This document shows, one piece after another, positions 1 through 13,620 of a stretch of DNA of 64,000 nucleotides. The translations under genes were made by a program, and so were the position numbers. How positions within the stretch are numbered: the stretch's first letter is position 1; the number at the start of each line of letters is the position of its first letter. The DNA lies in the NCBI GenBank assembly GCA_029721515.1, contig CM056567.1:3516007-3580006 (forward strand), read 5' to 3'. The notes below the pieces were generated by a model that made no database searches, was not told the origin of the DNA, and saw nothing but the letters and a program-made list of their open reading frames with translations. Origin of the DNA: Synanceia verrucosa (lineage: Eukaryota > Chordata > Actinopteri > Perciformes > Synanceiidae).

Positions 1-350
1 GAGGCCGATATTGATATTTATCAGGAAAAAAAATCAGATAACCGATAATTTCCAATAATACGTTTTTTCAGCCCTTTAACACTTGCAACAAGGATATAAA
101 TTGAAGGCATAACACTTGTTTCTACAACTTTGATTTCACAACTTTCAAGAACAAAGAAGTGAACTTTATGAATAAAATAATGTCCATAATTGCTGTAAAT
201 CTCTCAATGATGTGTTTTCCTATTGGCATTAAACACACCATCTAAAAATTTAATACCTGCAGCAAATTTACAGTAAATTTAAGACAATTTAAGACGTTAA
301 TTACCCAGATTTAAATTCAAGACATTTTAAGACTTTTTAAGGAACCGCAC
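1..350. mobile_element. Fragments of GATATC-rich and TTTAAGAC-type DNA repeats
   Basis: The window opens inside a GGCCGATATTGATATT-like segment. Around 270-345 lies a stretch of repeated TTTAAGAC motifs ending TTTTTAAGGAACCGC, resembling the end of another small fish DNA element. Neither is complete. Confidence 0.4.
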
Positions 351-1425
351 TTATCCTGTTAAGTAAAACCACTGGAGCATCATGGGAAGTGTTTGGAGAT
401 GCCAAACAAATTAAAATGTCGAGTCATAGAACCAGACTTTGGCAGTAAAACTCTTGTCTGTCCCATGTCTGCAGAGCTGGTTTATTATATTCATGGGTTT
501 TTCCATTGCAAAATTTAACGTTATGTTCTCTGCCACTGCAGAAAAAACCTTACAAACACACTCCCATAGTAGAAAGAAAAGTGTTTACGTTAGTAGACTT
601 ATTCTACAGATGTATTGTGTGATTGCAGTCGAGGCTAATGCCAGAAAATGACTCAGCTTTTTAAATTACCAGTCCAAACTCATGAAGGTCACTGATATGT
701 TAAGTATGGGTGAACTATCAGTCCTGACTTGATTCTGCCAAATGTGGGAGACACGTTCCAGCCGATCACACAAAGGTTATGGTAACTCCTCCTGACAAAC
801 CTAATGCCTGCTACACTGAACCACGATGCCTAAGCCGACATGAAGCCGTTAATCAAAGAGCGTCCGGTCACTGCCAGGCATCCGCAGACTGAACTGCACC
901 TCAGATCAAAGCTCAGATCTTCGAGAAGCTATTTTCTAATCAGAGCACGGAATAAAAAAATGCCAGTTTTGGTGATGTGCACAATCTAGGAAAACAGAGC
1001 ATGCACAGATGTTTGCATTTATTTCAGTTTACTCTTAAGTTACGGTTATGGAGTTCCTGGAGAAGTACAGCTAATAGCTACTAAATGCTGACAGGGATGG
1101 AAAAAATGCTCATACACTTAAACAACATTTATCGTCTGTGGTTGGGAGTATCAGTAATACGAGCGCTCTGACACAGCTGGATGAAGGTCAGAATTTGACA
1201 GTGGGATTTCACACAGCCTTGTTTTCTTTAACTCTGTCATGTCATGGTTGGTATGAAAGTTGTGTTCATTTGCTTTTCTACTGTAGTGAAGAAAACCTGA
1301 CATGACTGAGTTAAAGATACACACAGGATCAGTCTGCCTGCAGTATCATCAACCTACAGCATGGGCTAATGGTTGATAATCATTGGAGAATATCAAAAAA
1401 GCTCACAGCTCATGTAATTTTTCCA
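351..1425. other. No gene seen
   Basis: AT-rich unique sequence. A 70-codon frame at 439-651 has no recognisable features. Confidence 0.6.
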
Positions 1426-1847
1426 TTAACGCTTTGAGTAACTCATTGTATTTGTGCGTCATTTAAAATCCAACACTTAAGTGCCATTGACGTATCAATA
1501 CGTCAAAGGGGTTTTTCAGCAGCAGGCACAAGAGGGCACTCTCACACAGCCTGTGAGTAATACTGGGGCTTCTGGGAGATGTAGTCAGAGCATAAAGAGA
1601 CGGTATACACCACAGAGATCAAAACAGGAAGTGGAGACGATCGAGATTAGAGAGCAAAACAAACAGAATCTGGACAAAAAGTGGTGATTTTGGTGAAAGT
1701 GTCCTCTACTCTACCTCTGATAAAACAAGAATGGAACAAGGTAAAAACAAACATTTTTTTCATGATGAAATAGAGTCTCTTCTTTCATTTGAACTATTCA
1801 GTGTTTTCAGAGACATAGTACAAAATATTCTGTATTCAAAGAGTTAA
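1426..1847 (+). mobile_element. piggyBac-type MITE, copy 1 (3' deletion)
   Basis: TTAA is followed by CGCTTTGAGT at the left and the right end reads CAAAGAG-TTAA, so both ends and both TTAA targets remain. The internal body (AGTAATACTGGGGCTTCTGG, then the GGAAGTGGAGACGATCGAG block and the TCCTCTACTCTACCTCTG block) matches the other copies. About 85 bp next to the right terminus are missing after ATATTCTGT. No transposase is present. Confidence 0.85.
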
Positions 1848-2175
1848 GCATATACTTAAGTTCTGCTAAAATGGAAATGAGCATGTTTTAGTTACGTAAC
1901 ATCTTATAGCTACACACTTTTTTCACCATCATGCTGATAATTCTCTTTATTTTAACTCTGCTCACATTCCTGTTAACTGATAATAATATTATTATACAAA
2001 ATAAAAGAATCTGAGATGGTTATTACAGCAGTTACTTAGTTATGACAACTATCAAGTACTCATGAAAAAGTTTTATTTAGGAATACTGGTGCTGAAACCC
2101 TCCAACCCACAGAAGGTCGGGGTAAAAAGGTCAGAGGTGGAAAGACGGCTTCTTCACATTCTGTATGCATGAGTC

Positions 2176-2178
<3 letters not shown>

Positions 2179-2217
<39 letters not shown>
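2179..2217. repeat. (GT)n microsatellite
   Basis: Uninterrupted GT run of 39 bp. Confidence 0.97.
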
Positions 2218-2218
<1 letters not shown>

Positions 2219-3183
2219 ATGACACCCAAGGAATGTGGTGGTAAATGTAGTTGGGGATATCTCCGAGCAGGTTGAGGAACTGCATAACTTCTCAGGAAAG
2301 GCGTGGGCTGCTTTGAACCAAAGTAACTGGCTGTTTCAAACTACCTGTCAGTCCTGAAATAAACTGAATATGTATATGTGTTTTGCTGTAACGCCGCATT
2401 GGTGTGGAAAAAAACCAAAACAGACCAATTACAAGCCAGCTAACTAGTCTGCATCTGGCTCTCGGTTTCTTTTGAATGCCTCATGCTGTTCTTGGAAAAA
2501 GAAAAATAGCCTTTGTTCCACTGTAGCCCACCTCTAGTTAACCAACGCTGTGAAGAGAGGGCCCTTTAAAGTCCTACTGCTTTTCCACCATCTCCCATAA
2601 AAGACAGGAATCTGAAGAGTTTTATGATCGACCATTAGGGCCTCCGTGCACACTTGTTCCTGGCAGCTCTTCTGACATTACTGACTCGACACAACTGTAA
2701 ACAAGAGACCAAAGAGACGATGGAAACAAAACAGGACAAAGTATTTCAAATCCTTCTCATGCTTTACTAATGTAATGTAACTGCATGTGCATTACTCTGC
2801 AAGCATCAATGTGAAAACATGAACTCCTGACTTTAATATAAGTGAAGGTGCTTTTGGGTTCCCCTCGGCGGCTCCACAATCATGACGCAGGAGTTGAGAC
2901 TAATAATGTTTGAGGAGGTGTTTGGGGCCGGCTTCATGTGTGATATTTCACACAGGGCTTTGTGAAAGTTGGGCCGTCACGTCGAGCACTTCTGCTGTAC
3001 ATGTGTTGGAACCAGAGCCCAAAATTTAGAATTATTTTTCAGGATTTTTCAGCGTTGTGTGTTCAGCGCTGGCACGTGTGAACGCCCGACGCCTGTGTAT
3101 GAATGGAAATCTTTGTGCAGAAAATGAGAAACATGACATAACCATCTATATAAAGAGCTCCAATTACTAGCTTTCAGATCAGC

Positions 3184-3184
<1 letters not shown>

Positions 3185-3214
<30 letters not shown>
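3185..3214. repeat. (AC)n microsatellite
   Basis: Uninterrupted AC run of 30 bp. Confidence 0.97.
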
Positions 3215-3216
<2 letters not shown>

Positions 3217-4298
3217 TGTTATTATGTGCATGTGAGACTCTGGGTAAAGGCGACAACATCAACACCCTGCTAGCAGCTTTGGCGGTGGCCCCGCAGGGAT
3301 GTGACCCCCTGGTCATGATATTTTGACTCAGCGACATGACCCAGGCACGAGCAGCTGAGGAACTTACAAACAAATCCTTTCAGACTCAGGAGCTGCTGGG
3401 TTCATGTATGGACGTCCCTTGGATCTTCTCAACATCTCTTCTCACCTGATCTACATCACACTTGTCAGGTATATTGCAGGAGTTATGGAAGTGCAAAACT
3501 GAGTGTGAAGTCGTTTAGCTGAGCAGTTTATGAGAAACACACCTTGGAGGCAGAGGGATCGGCCCGTTCCCCAACAGCTTTGAACTGGTGCTGAGATGCA
3601 TGAAGCATGTTTGGAATTTGGATTAAATTCAAAATGCCAGATTAAGCATTTTAAGCATGGATCACCACATTTTCAAAAAAAACAAGAATCTCTACATTTT
3701 TCTGATAAACTTCAAGGACAAGTGTGGAAAATATACAAAATGATAGTGTAAAACTTTTGCACAGATTAAAACACATGAGAAACAGGGTGTTTTCCATGTG
3801 TCCAGAATTCGTGCTAAGCTAAGCTAACTGGCTGCAGGCTGTAGCTTCATGGTCACTGTGCAGATGTGAGAGTGGAAGCAATCTTCACATCCAAGTCGCT
3901 GCAAAAATGCAAATTAGCATATATGCCAAAATGTCCAAATATACTATAACTACAAGTTTTCCTTTATGGTTTGAGAAACTTTATTTGTACTTCTGGAAAA
4001 ATGCATTACCACAAAGCTAAAAACAGAGCTGCACTTCTGTCTGCTAAAACTGCAGCCCATGACCTCCAGCATGTTGCTCCGTCTGCAGCATATCCAGCTA
4101 CAGTCCATCTATGCTAGTGACATTCCTGCACCCCAACAACCCCCTCCAGCCCCCATCATGGTTTTCGGCCAAGCGTGACAAAGTGCTTAGTGACAGGAGA
4201 GACCATAATCACTGGAGAGGGGGAGAGACGAGGCCCTCGGAGAGAATGGTGAACCCTGCTGCCTTTTGCATTAGGTCACTGGATGCTGTGGCAGTGGG

Positions 4299-4300
<2 letters not shown>

Positions 4301-4341
<41 letters not shown>
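4301..4341. repeat. (AC)n microsatellite
   Basis: Uninterrupted AC run of 41 bp. Confidence 0.97.
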
Positions 4342-4343
<2 letters not shown>

Positions 4344-6206
4344 AATATGGCATAAAGTAGAACAGGATTAAACAGCACATGACAGACAGCCCCGTACAGT
4401 AAGCTTATGTGTCCACTGAAACATCCCCCCTTTTGTCCTGTTTGCATTAGAAAAGACACAATTTAATGAAATGCAGAGCGCTTTTCTGTTGCTTTCTCCT
4501 CATAGTGTGGGCTCAGTAAGAGCTGGTTTTCACGACTCTCCGGTGGTTTCATACAACACATCCAGATCCAGCAAAACGAGCTGCTTTCCTCTCACATGTA
4601 AATAAGCTGCAGAGAATACTAAAGCAGGAGTTTCATCTCCAACTCCTGAGTTGCCAAATCAAGTTTTCACTTTTGTCAGTGTAAAGTTCATGTAAGGAAC
4701 GAACCAAAACAATCAGTATTCTTGGACTCCTCTCTTCCACCATCGGAGACGGCCGGGAAGTCTATCTGTGTGTTTAGGGGCTGACTGCTGCCAAGACGTT
4801 CAGCTAACACTAACATGGAAAAAGAATCCAGACAGAATAAAGAAGAACTTTTTTTAAACATGCATAAACATATTTCACATTCTTGCAGGGGTGGTTGAGG
4901 CAGGGCCTGGGTGGAAATTTGGAGAAGCTCGATAAACGTACGTGGTTATAAATGGACAGCTGCACTGAAGGTTAGGGTGGAAACTCTGTGGAAGTTTCTG
5001 TGATTTTGTGCATGCTGTGTTATATTAGGTGCACAGAAGAAAATAAAAGTACATGAACATAACTAAGAACATTAACTCAAGTAGTGTGCTTGAGTCCAAT
5101 CTTGAATATTTCTTTGCTACTTTGTGCTTTCCACTTCACTTAGTAAAAGTTCACATGTAAAACCAGCAAGTTTATAAAATATGACGCATTGTTTAAGATC
5201 AGTCATATCACTATTATTAAAAGAGGCATCATATCTTTACAGTGAAACATAAGAAATACTGTTTACAAGTTAATGTGTCATTTTATTACTGCTTTTACTA
5301 CTGCACAGAAGCATAATTGCAATTCCTTTTATGTGAATTAAAAAAAAAGATGATGGGGGAGGAAAAGAGCCTCGAGCAAGACTGACATGTTATGTCTTAT
5401 TAACAGACTTCAAAGAATCATCTGCGAGTGTGAATTTGTGTTGCTTCATCAGAAAAGAGACCCCGAGATTGAGAAAAGTCCAACAGGAATCAGGCGAGAT
5501 TCTGGTCAGCAGGACAAGTTCCTCCTCCTGACAAAAGGAGACAAAGCTTTCCAGCTTCTTCATGCATATACGTGCCCCCACACAGGGGCCGGGCTGGCCG
5601 CACATCTGGGACACGTTAAGTGGAGCTGCCTCGTCTGCTCCGCTCTGGCTCGGCCTGTGTGGTTGGGTCGGGTGGGGAGGGAGTCACAGGTTTAGGATTC
5701 GCTGCAGGTATCACCCACCCCCATCACACTGCCAGTGTGCACACAAATGTTGGGCCGAATCACAAGGGGAGCAGGGGTTAAGGCGTTTTAAGAGAGGGGA
5801 GTGGGAGAGAGTGTGTGCGTACATAAAGAGATTAACCTGTATTTGTGTGTTGGTGGGAAGGTGGGGGGGCTGACATACAGCAGGGGAGGAAGATCAAAGA
5901 AGGAGGAAGAGGAGAGCGATGGAGTAGACAGGTCTTGCATTCCTGCAAACTTTCAAAAGGATCAATCTCCACTCCGTCATGTGTTAAAAAAAAGAAAAGG
6001 TGCTGTTTGGTGGGGGGTTGTTCACCAACTTTCCTCTCTCTCTCTTCACTACAACCAACTACTGCTTCTGGTTTTCATCCAGCTGCGTCTCTGCTGATCA
6101 TATGCATGTTTCCACCCAAAAAAAACACATGCTGTTGATTTAAGCTCCACAAAGTCTCCGCCGCCATCTGGCCCACAGGTACCCGGGCTACGCCTGAGCT
6201 GCCTGC

Positions 6207-6694
6207 TAGGACTGGGTATCGTTTGAAATGTTTTGATATGATGCCAATTTCAGTACCTTGGTTTCCATACCGGTTCCAGAACGATACTTTTTTCAATACC
6301 TCAATAAATTATTTCTGTGCAATTTATGCTTTAATCATGGTCATCATCAATATATTTATGTATTATAAGTATTATTTTATTATACTAGACAATGGTCTGA
6401 TGATGATCAACAACAGGCACAGGCTGCTAGCAGTTGCTCTTTAGGACCCTGGGGAGTGAGAGTTTGTCTTATGGTGTGTTCACTGGAAGTCAGAACTTAG
6501 AGCTTAGATCATCTTAACCTCAAAGTTTAGAGCTCCCAGCTCTTCCAGCCTTACAGCAAAACATGTAGCAGACAGCATGAATTTTATGCGATGTTTGTCT
6601 CCTTATGCTGGGAAAGTGGGAGGACAGATCAGTGTCTCTATGAATCTGAAGGGGAATCTGCTACAAAAGTATCGAAATTCGGTACCCAGCCCTT
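6207..6694. mobile_element. hAT-type non-autonomous element with 8-bp target duplication
   Basis: Terminal inverted repeats TAGGACTGGGTATCG and (reverse complement) AAGGGCTGGGTACCG bound a 488-bp element. The 8-bp direct repeat CTGCCTGC lies outside it at 6199-6206 and 6695-6702. Eight-base duplications are characteristic of the hAT superfamily. It has no transposase. Its right half (about 6436-6660) is shared, inverted, with the element at 35264-36023. Confidence 0.85.
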
Positions 6695-6702
6695 CTGCCT
6701 GC

Positions 6703-9700
6703 TAACCCATGTGAAGAATTAAAAAGTAATGGACTAAAGTCAGCTATATTTTTAAATTCAAAGAGAACACTGAGGACATTAAACCACACCACCACATGAC
6801 AAATAATACATTTCACAGGCATTTTGGCAAAGATGGAGACCAGGGGAAATGGAAACTTGGACTTGTGTCCTTGCCACCTGTCCGGCCTTCTGGTTGAGTC
6901 CACATGAGTGATTAAGTGGACGTGTGACAGAGAGACGTAGAGCTGCTTTACCTCTGTTTACTCCCAAGCTACAACTGCCGCAAACAAGTTCTTGCAGGTC
7001 ACGTAAACATGCTAGCACAAAGCAGTAGCACTGCTGCAGTTACATTAGCCTTCATACCATTATTTCTGTTTCATATAATGTTTTGAACTCCCATGATACA
7101 TTTGGATTATCCAGCGCTCGTTCAGACGTTGGGTTGTGCTTTAAATGGCGTATCTAAACCACAACCAGAGTAAGGTTTATGTTAGCATAGCAACAGAGCT
7201 AACCAAGTAGCCACATGTTAAAACGGCACTATACGATATATATCGTAATGTGGCACAGCACCGAAACACGAAGCTTAGCAGCCTTCAGCCTCTTCCACCA
7301 TCAAACAATGCTTAACGAGCCCCCAGCAAGAAAAGATTTGCTCTCAACTGGATTTGCTTCACACTGCTTAATGAAGAGAACAATGTTTACGAGTCCTGTG
7401 TGAATATTATTCATGTGGGCTTCAGGAGAGGGCAAAAAGAGATAACACCGCCCAGTTGCAACAGCTCGTGGATATATTTCTAGTTAAGAAAATTAATAAA
7501 GTCACCCATGAATATTGTTCATGCTATTTAAATAGCGGCTTAGTGAACTGCCATAAAAAGTGTCGACAAAAGCTAAAAATACTGAACCCTGAGCAGTGGA
7601 CGCTGTGGAGGCAAAGACATAAGCTGTGGGTTTAGCTAAGATGGGAAGCCAAATGTAGAAACAGACATGTCTAAATACTACAGTTTGCATGAGTTTGTGT
7701 CTGCTTTGTGTCCGTACGACCATGCAGATGTCTCTAGAGCTGCAAAATATAGTTTAATTTGATCACAGGTCAGATCCCAGTTCCTCAAAACCTACTACTA
7801 GTTTATAGCCCTCATGTCTGGCACTGACCTGAGTTCAAGTCACTTTCTAATCTTTTATCAGCTGCAGGTGACAACAAGCAGACAAGGAGGATTATGGTCC
7901 GTCTGTCTGACTCTGTTGCCACCACAAACAAAGTGCAGGCAGGCCAAGAAATGCCAGAGGATGTGATATTTCATGCAGACAGGTAAGGAAATGAGACGAG
8001 CAAGCAAGCATATGACAAATTTCCTTCTGTAAACACACTGCCTCAGAATAAAAGAAAAACAACAACTTGGTAGTAAACTGGCAGCTAAAGGGAAAACAGA
8101 GAGAGTGTGAGATGGTGTGTCTCACAGAGGACGCCTTGCTGAGAAGGTCGTACATCAATCCATCAATACAGGAAAGGCGATCCTGTGTTATGAGGCTGCC
8201 TCTGGAGACATTCATCTCATTCGCACTGCGGGCAAAAAAAACAATCCATCACACTGCGACGCGACTTATAAGTGGCCAGAGAAAATGTTGTCTCCAAAGC
8301 TGAATGAGGTCATTTCTTATCCTTATCGAAGCAGACAAATACACTCAGTCACACACACATCTGGGAGAAGCTCTGGCAGTCCAGCGTGTCTTCTTTTGCA
8401 ACAAATCTATATCATAGTTTTGGCTGAATTTGGACTTCTTGTCCACTTCTGTTGTTGCTCCTGAAAGAGATTCAGCATGAGAGTTCCACTGGTATGTGCT
8501 GGACTCTGAGCACCCTCGTTGACCTCTATTCAGTCGTGAACATGGGTCAGTAAAAAGCCCCTTCCTGGCCTCCAGGTGAGGCCCCCCCCCCGTTCCCCGC
8601 TATGATTGGTTGAGTCCTCTGCAAGCTCGGACAGGCTCTCAGGCCCATCCTCCCCATGCACCTGAAACACCAACACCCTCTCTTGCACAACAGCATAACA
8701 GAGCACTTCCTGTGTGTGGTGACACATATCCTCGCTCCTTCCTGCTCCATGCTTTGCTCCGCTGACTCCATTTGCTTCATGTTGTCTCTGATCTCACACA
8801 CCAGGCCTGTGGGAGTATTTCCACATGAGCTGTCAGTGTCCATTGTTTCGGCAAGTCTTCCTACCAGGACAAGAGTCAGGGCTCATTCCTCCCCTCCTCC
8901 ATTCCTTCCCTTCCTCTCCCATCCTGAGGTGCTGAGTTGGCCTGATTCGACGACCGACTCGTGGCCTAAATGTCTGCAGAATGAGAGGTGGGTAGACGAG
9001 GGCGGCATCTCACAGCGGGTCGGCCGACTGCTGCCTGACATCTGAGTCAGTTCAGGAGCTCATTAGGTGGAAAGGTGAAAGATCATGAAAGATAATTGGT
9101 GTTTTTTCCATGCAACACTGCATATCTAAAGGCGATGCTGCATAATCATAATCATTCATCTGGATCTATCTATTAAAGCAACACTGAACTAAATAATCAA
9201 TGACCAAACGATGACTGCAGAAAGTCGTCCGAGAGAAATCAATAACTCAATGGACGACCCGTAGATGAGACGCATGCTTTAGATGCTCTTAGTGATTAGC
9301 TTTGATGCTAAATGATGTTTGCAATGGCTGCTATTAGCTCTGGTGATTTGTCACAGCCAATCATGAACACTTGTAGCTCGATTCAAGCCAATCACATCAC
9401 TCCAGTGAGTGTTCTGGCTGAACAACGGCCAGACTGGTGAGGGGGTATGACAGCTTGTCTCATTGTTTGAACCACATGACCTATATATGGCTGCACTCTG
9501 TCTTTTAACCTGCTGTAACTGTTCTTTTAAATCCTCGAGCATCCCCACACACACATATATGACACAGCTGCACTTGTCCATACAAATACATGTTGACATA
9601 GTTTAACTCTGAAACATTTTATTTTCTTAAGCAAAAACAACAAAATGGCCTCTTATCTGGTCAGTGTAGCTCGGCCACGAGGGGATAGCCAAGGAGTAAA

Positions 9701-11051
9701 CAACCCTAAAGAAAGAGCCAACTCCCTCTCAGCAGACCGGCTCAAAATATTTCCAGGAAAAACACAATGCAGTGACTAAATATGCCTCATAAACATGCCT
9801 TTTTCACCCTGGAGCCATGATCGTGTGTTCAGTGAATATGTATTCTGTGCACACACATCCAATGATTTGAGTCTCCCTGAATTTAGGAATACAGAAAAAA
9901 AAATATAAAAACACCTCGACAGACAAACACACTAGTGTCCACACAGAGTTCATACAGGTCACATGTACACAGTCGTGTTTGCTCAGGCTTTCATGTTGAG
10001 TGGATTCAGATCTGGAGGGTTTTTGCTTCAGGGGGCTGAACTTCTGACCAGGGTCATCAAACGGAGGCAATAAACAACATCACATGCTATTGGAGCACAT
10101 CTGACTGGAGCATATGTGCTGATAATGTACAGCACTTGCAGCTCATGTGCACTGGCAGAAGTGAGCACTACAAACTCCACTAACTTCAAAAAGCCAAGAT
10201 GCCATCAACACAGTAGGCTGGGTGGCTCTGAAGCCAGCTTTGCCAGTGGTGAATGTGTTTGCTGCGGGTGAGCTGTCGAGAAGCAAAGTCAGTCCCTCCT
10301 TTGTAATTATGGACTCCAGAAATAACCCTTTGCAGAGGCAATGCTGGGTTGATGTTGCGCTGGTGTTGTGTTGTGTCCCAAGTAGATCTGCAGTTCTGTT
10401 GACTGGAAGATCAACAGGATTTCAAGTGTTTTCTGAAGAGTAACATGCTTTTAAAATTCATAACAAACAGATCCAAAAAGACCAAAAACAACCAGATATG
10501 ATGTCATATTTGTGCAAGATTACTGAAAACCAGATATGACATGTGCGTCAGTGACAATCAACCATGCTTTGATAACGTGAGATAAACTGGGATTTCCTGA
10601 AAGGACGCAAATCCTTCGCTGAAGCTTCTACTTGTGTTCACCACGTTTGCATGTGTGAATTAGTGCGAGTATTCCAGTGCTGCACGCCGAGCATGCCTGG
10701 CCTTGTCCTCCAGCAGAGCTGTAATTAAGAGCCGTCTCTGCACAAAACCAGCAACTCCTCCCTCAGAAAGCCACTGACATCCACCCAGGCTGGCGTCCAT
10801 ACTCCCCGCTCGCTCTCAGCTCAAATCCTCACCCTCTTCCCTCACACTGCCGATGGCTCGTCTCTAAACTTGGCCTGGGAATTTTCCACTGCATACTCTC
10901 ATTCGACCAGTCTCAGTGTTGTTGAGGGGAAAGGCACCCTTACACTGTTATATAGGACTGATCTGTGATGTTTAAAGCATTACAGGAGGTGTTTTCTGTT
11001 TGTTGAATCCTCAACCTGTCATGTAACGTTAACGACAACCTCTATTCCTTT
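6703..11051. other. Non-coding stretch between two hAT elements
   Basis: It contains the inverted partial hAT copy at 7040-7262. The longest frames (107, 115 and 129 codons at 7.9-9.0 kb) are unrelated to known proteins and lack splice or start support. Confidence 0.55.
7040..7262 (-). mobile_element. Partial copy of the 11060-11620 hAT-type element, inverted
   Basis: Read on the minus strand, this segment matches the left half of the element near 11 kb (GGCTACTTGGTTAGCTCTG, then TTGTGGTTTAGATAC and GGATAATCCAAATGTATCAT). The right end is missing and the left terminus is eroded. Limits are approximate. Confidence 0.7.
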
Positions 11052-11059
11052 CTATTAGG

Positions 11060-11620
11060 TAGAGTTGAGCGATATCATGATAGATATCGTAGTTCGATAT
11101 AAAAATGTCTGCCGTATGACATGGGCCTTTGTTGTTTGTATCATAATTTTAACTTGTAGGCTACTTGGTTAGCTCTGTTGCTATGCTAAAGTTACTCTGG
11201 TTGTGGTTTAGATACACCGTGTAAAGCACATCTCAACGTCAGAATGACCACTGGATAATCCAAATGTATCATGAGAGCTCAAAACATGTATGAAGGTATG
11301 CATGGAGGAATACGTGTTGTGTGTGAATGATTCCTGCAGTAAGTTATTATCGCTCAAAACACAACTTTATTAGCAGCCAAACCGCACAGTAAAAGTACAG
11401 AGCAAACATAGCCAGACTTCTGGTCGCTCTCAAAGTGAACCTTCACAATAAAAGCATATTGGGGATATAACACTGATCACACCACAGAGGAGACGGAGGA
11501 GCGTGCAATGGAAAGTGACAAAAAAAAAATAAAAACACTATATCATATATATATATCTTGATCGGAATATAAAATTAGCTACATCAGGATATACAATTTT
11601 GTGCAAATCGCACAGCTCTA
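11060..11620. mobile_element. hAT-type non-autonomous element with 8-bp target duplication
   Basis: The ends TAGAGTTGAGCGAT and (reverse complement) TAGAGCTGTGCGAT flank 561 bp. A perfect CTATTAGG lies outside at 11052-11059 and 11621-11628. The subterminal ends are rich in GATATC-like motifs. Related sequence lies inverted at about 7040-7262. Confidence 0.88.
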
Positions 11621-11827
11621 CTATTAGGATGATTATATGATGAGAAAACTGGTTTATCCTAATCCTTTAGCATTAACTACTCATTGAAAAATATGTAAAA
11701 TGTTTTATTTGCATTATTGCTTTCTTGCTGATCTTTAGTTGAGAGGAATAAATCATGTGTATGCGTTAAATATGAAACTATGTCGTCTGAACGGTTAGCT
11801 TAGCTTAGCTTAACCTGAAGACTTGAA

Positions 11828-12086
11828 CAGGGTTCGCATGGATCCTGGAAAACCTGGAAAATGACTGACCAATTTTCCAGTCACGGAAAACATGGAAAAT
11901 GAGAAAACAGTTAACAGTTAAGTTATTCTGGAAAATCCTTTTTCCTCGCCATGCCTTGTGTGTGAATGCAAACAGGTTAATGGTTACTTCATGTTTGCAT
12001 ACATTATTTTTCCAGGATACCCTTTACAGGACATTTTACATTGGTCAACAGTTTTTCCAGGTTTTTCAGTATGTGTGGGAACCCTG
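11828..12086. mobile_element. Terminal-inverted-repeat MITE (CAGGGTTC ends)
   Basis: Ends CAGGGTTCGCATGGATCC and (reverse complement) CAGGGTTCCCACACATAC, each followed by an AACCTGGAAAA motif, delimit 259 bp. TTGAA occurs immediately outside both ends (11823-11827 and 12087-12091) and may be the target duplication or the readable part of one. It is non-coding. The superfamily is not certain; elements with this end sequence are frequent in fish. Confidence 0.75.
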
Positions 12087-13129
12087 TTGAAAGAGCCTGG
12101 CTGTGTCTGCAGGTAACAAAATCCACCTAATGTCACCAATTACCACATTATATTTGTTTATTTTTAATAATTGAAAAAAAAAAACACAAACGAGCCATCT
12201 CTTTTTGTTGAGTGCTGTTTTATATTTAATATTTGATATAGGAATTGTAAATTTCCAGTGAAGCTTGCTAAAATGAATACTGAAACTGTTTATCGCATCG
12301 AGTTAAGACGGGAAATCCCAAAACAAAACCTGCTCCTTCACATTTATGACACCATACAAACAATAACGACATAAACAAAGAACAAAAAGCCGCACACAGT
12401 ATGTCACAGGATCTCATTCCACTTTCAAGCCAAACACCAAGGGAAAGAAATGAGTATTTCAAGCTTGTTTTTCTCTCTTTGAAGGTTCGTGGTGCTGAGG
12501 AGTGGCCTGGTGGCGGCTTAGGAAGCTGTTTGTTTGTGTCTGAATGATCGGCTATATTCATCACATCCAGCCTGCAGAATGAAGTCAATCCACTGAGCCA
12601 CAGAGTGTAGCCATAACAGAGAGTCTGCCGAAGTGTGATAGCATTCCTGAATTGAGAGCAGCTGTAGTTGGTTTTTAACAATATGAGGAGCTTCAAATCG
12701 ACCGCATCCTTCAGGAAATTAGCTCATCAGACAACTGAGCAGTGACCACGGAAAAACCAGAGGGAACACTGTCAACTCGGGGTTAGAAAAATGTAAAAAC
12801 GTGACACACAGATGACAGGAGGAGTGGACGCAGACAATCCTGTCCCACAATGTCTGGAAACTTCATTGTGGGGGAGCGAGGACGCAGTTCAAAGAGGGGT
12901 CGTAAAGCGAAATGAAAGCAAGGACTTAGGAAACACAAACACCAATATAGTCCTGCCAAACACAACAGCCCTTACAAGTTTAATTAAAAGACAGGAACCC
13001 CCCAAACGCTTCAGCAACAGAGAGACGGGCTGAAGATGTGCGTCATCTGTGATGCAATTATAACAAAATGTAATTTCACAAGTGCATAACACAAATTAAA
13101 CGCACTGAGAGAGCGTATTTATCTGGCTG

Positions 13130-13620
13130 CATGTTTAGCATGGCTGAGGATTTGTGTTGGGCACTTATTGTGCCAGCGGACGTGATTTACAGCGTCGTCC
13201 CAAGAGGCTCTGCAGTCGGAGGCACAAAGAGAGGCAGCTCCCCGTCGGACATGGCTGCTGCTCCTCTGTCCGGCTCCTCGCAGGCACCGAGCATCTCCAT
13301 CACACTGTAACTAGGCCTGGCATTGTCTGAAGACGTGCAGACAAAAGGCCACACACAGGTTTTATTGAGAAGCCCACACACACTACCTGAAAGGTTTTAC
13401 AGCGCTGAAGTGTTTCCCAGCAGAGACGGGGATTTATTATGGTACGGCGCAGCGTTGCACCACGACACGAAGATTTCCGACACTGCCGAGGCCTCGAACG
13501 CCTCGCCTGCCTGAGCTTTTTGAAAGCGGTGCATTTTCCCATGCTGTAACCCAGATTTGTCATCACAGTGTCGGTGGAAAGGTTACACAAAGCGCTGACA
13601 AAAGGCTTTTTGTTTCACGA
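13130..13620. promoter_or_regulatory. CpG-containing unique block, possible regulatory element
   Basis: CpG dinucleotides are frequent here (GCGGACGTGATTTACAGCG, TACGGCGCAGCGTTGCACC, GCCGAGGCCTCGAACGCCTC) compared with the flanks. A 96-codon minus-strand open frame (13300-13590) has no recognisable domain and no convincing splice sites, so it is not called as a gene. If the pard6g transcript extends leftward this block lies in its second intron. Confidence 0.3.

Larger units (their letters stand above)
1848..6198. other. Non-coding stretch with three microsatellites
   Basis: Only (CA)n/(GT)n tracts were supported. The 5.4-6.1 kb portion has overlapping chance frames of about 100 codons with low-complexity, G-rich composition. 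Confidence 0.6.

Noticed and set aside
4111..4371. Frames encoding poly-(TH) or poly-(CV) peptides at microsatellites throughout the window
   Set aside because: Direct translations of (CA)n/(GT)n tracts.
12268..12696. 142-codon minus-strand open frame
   Set aside because: Same reasons: no family resemblance and no supporting signals.
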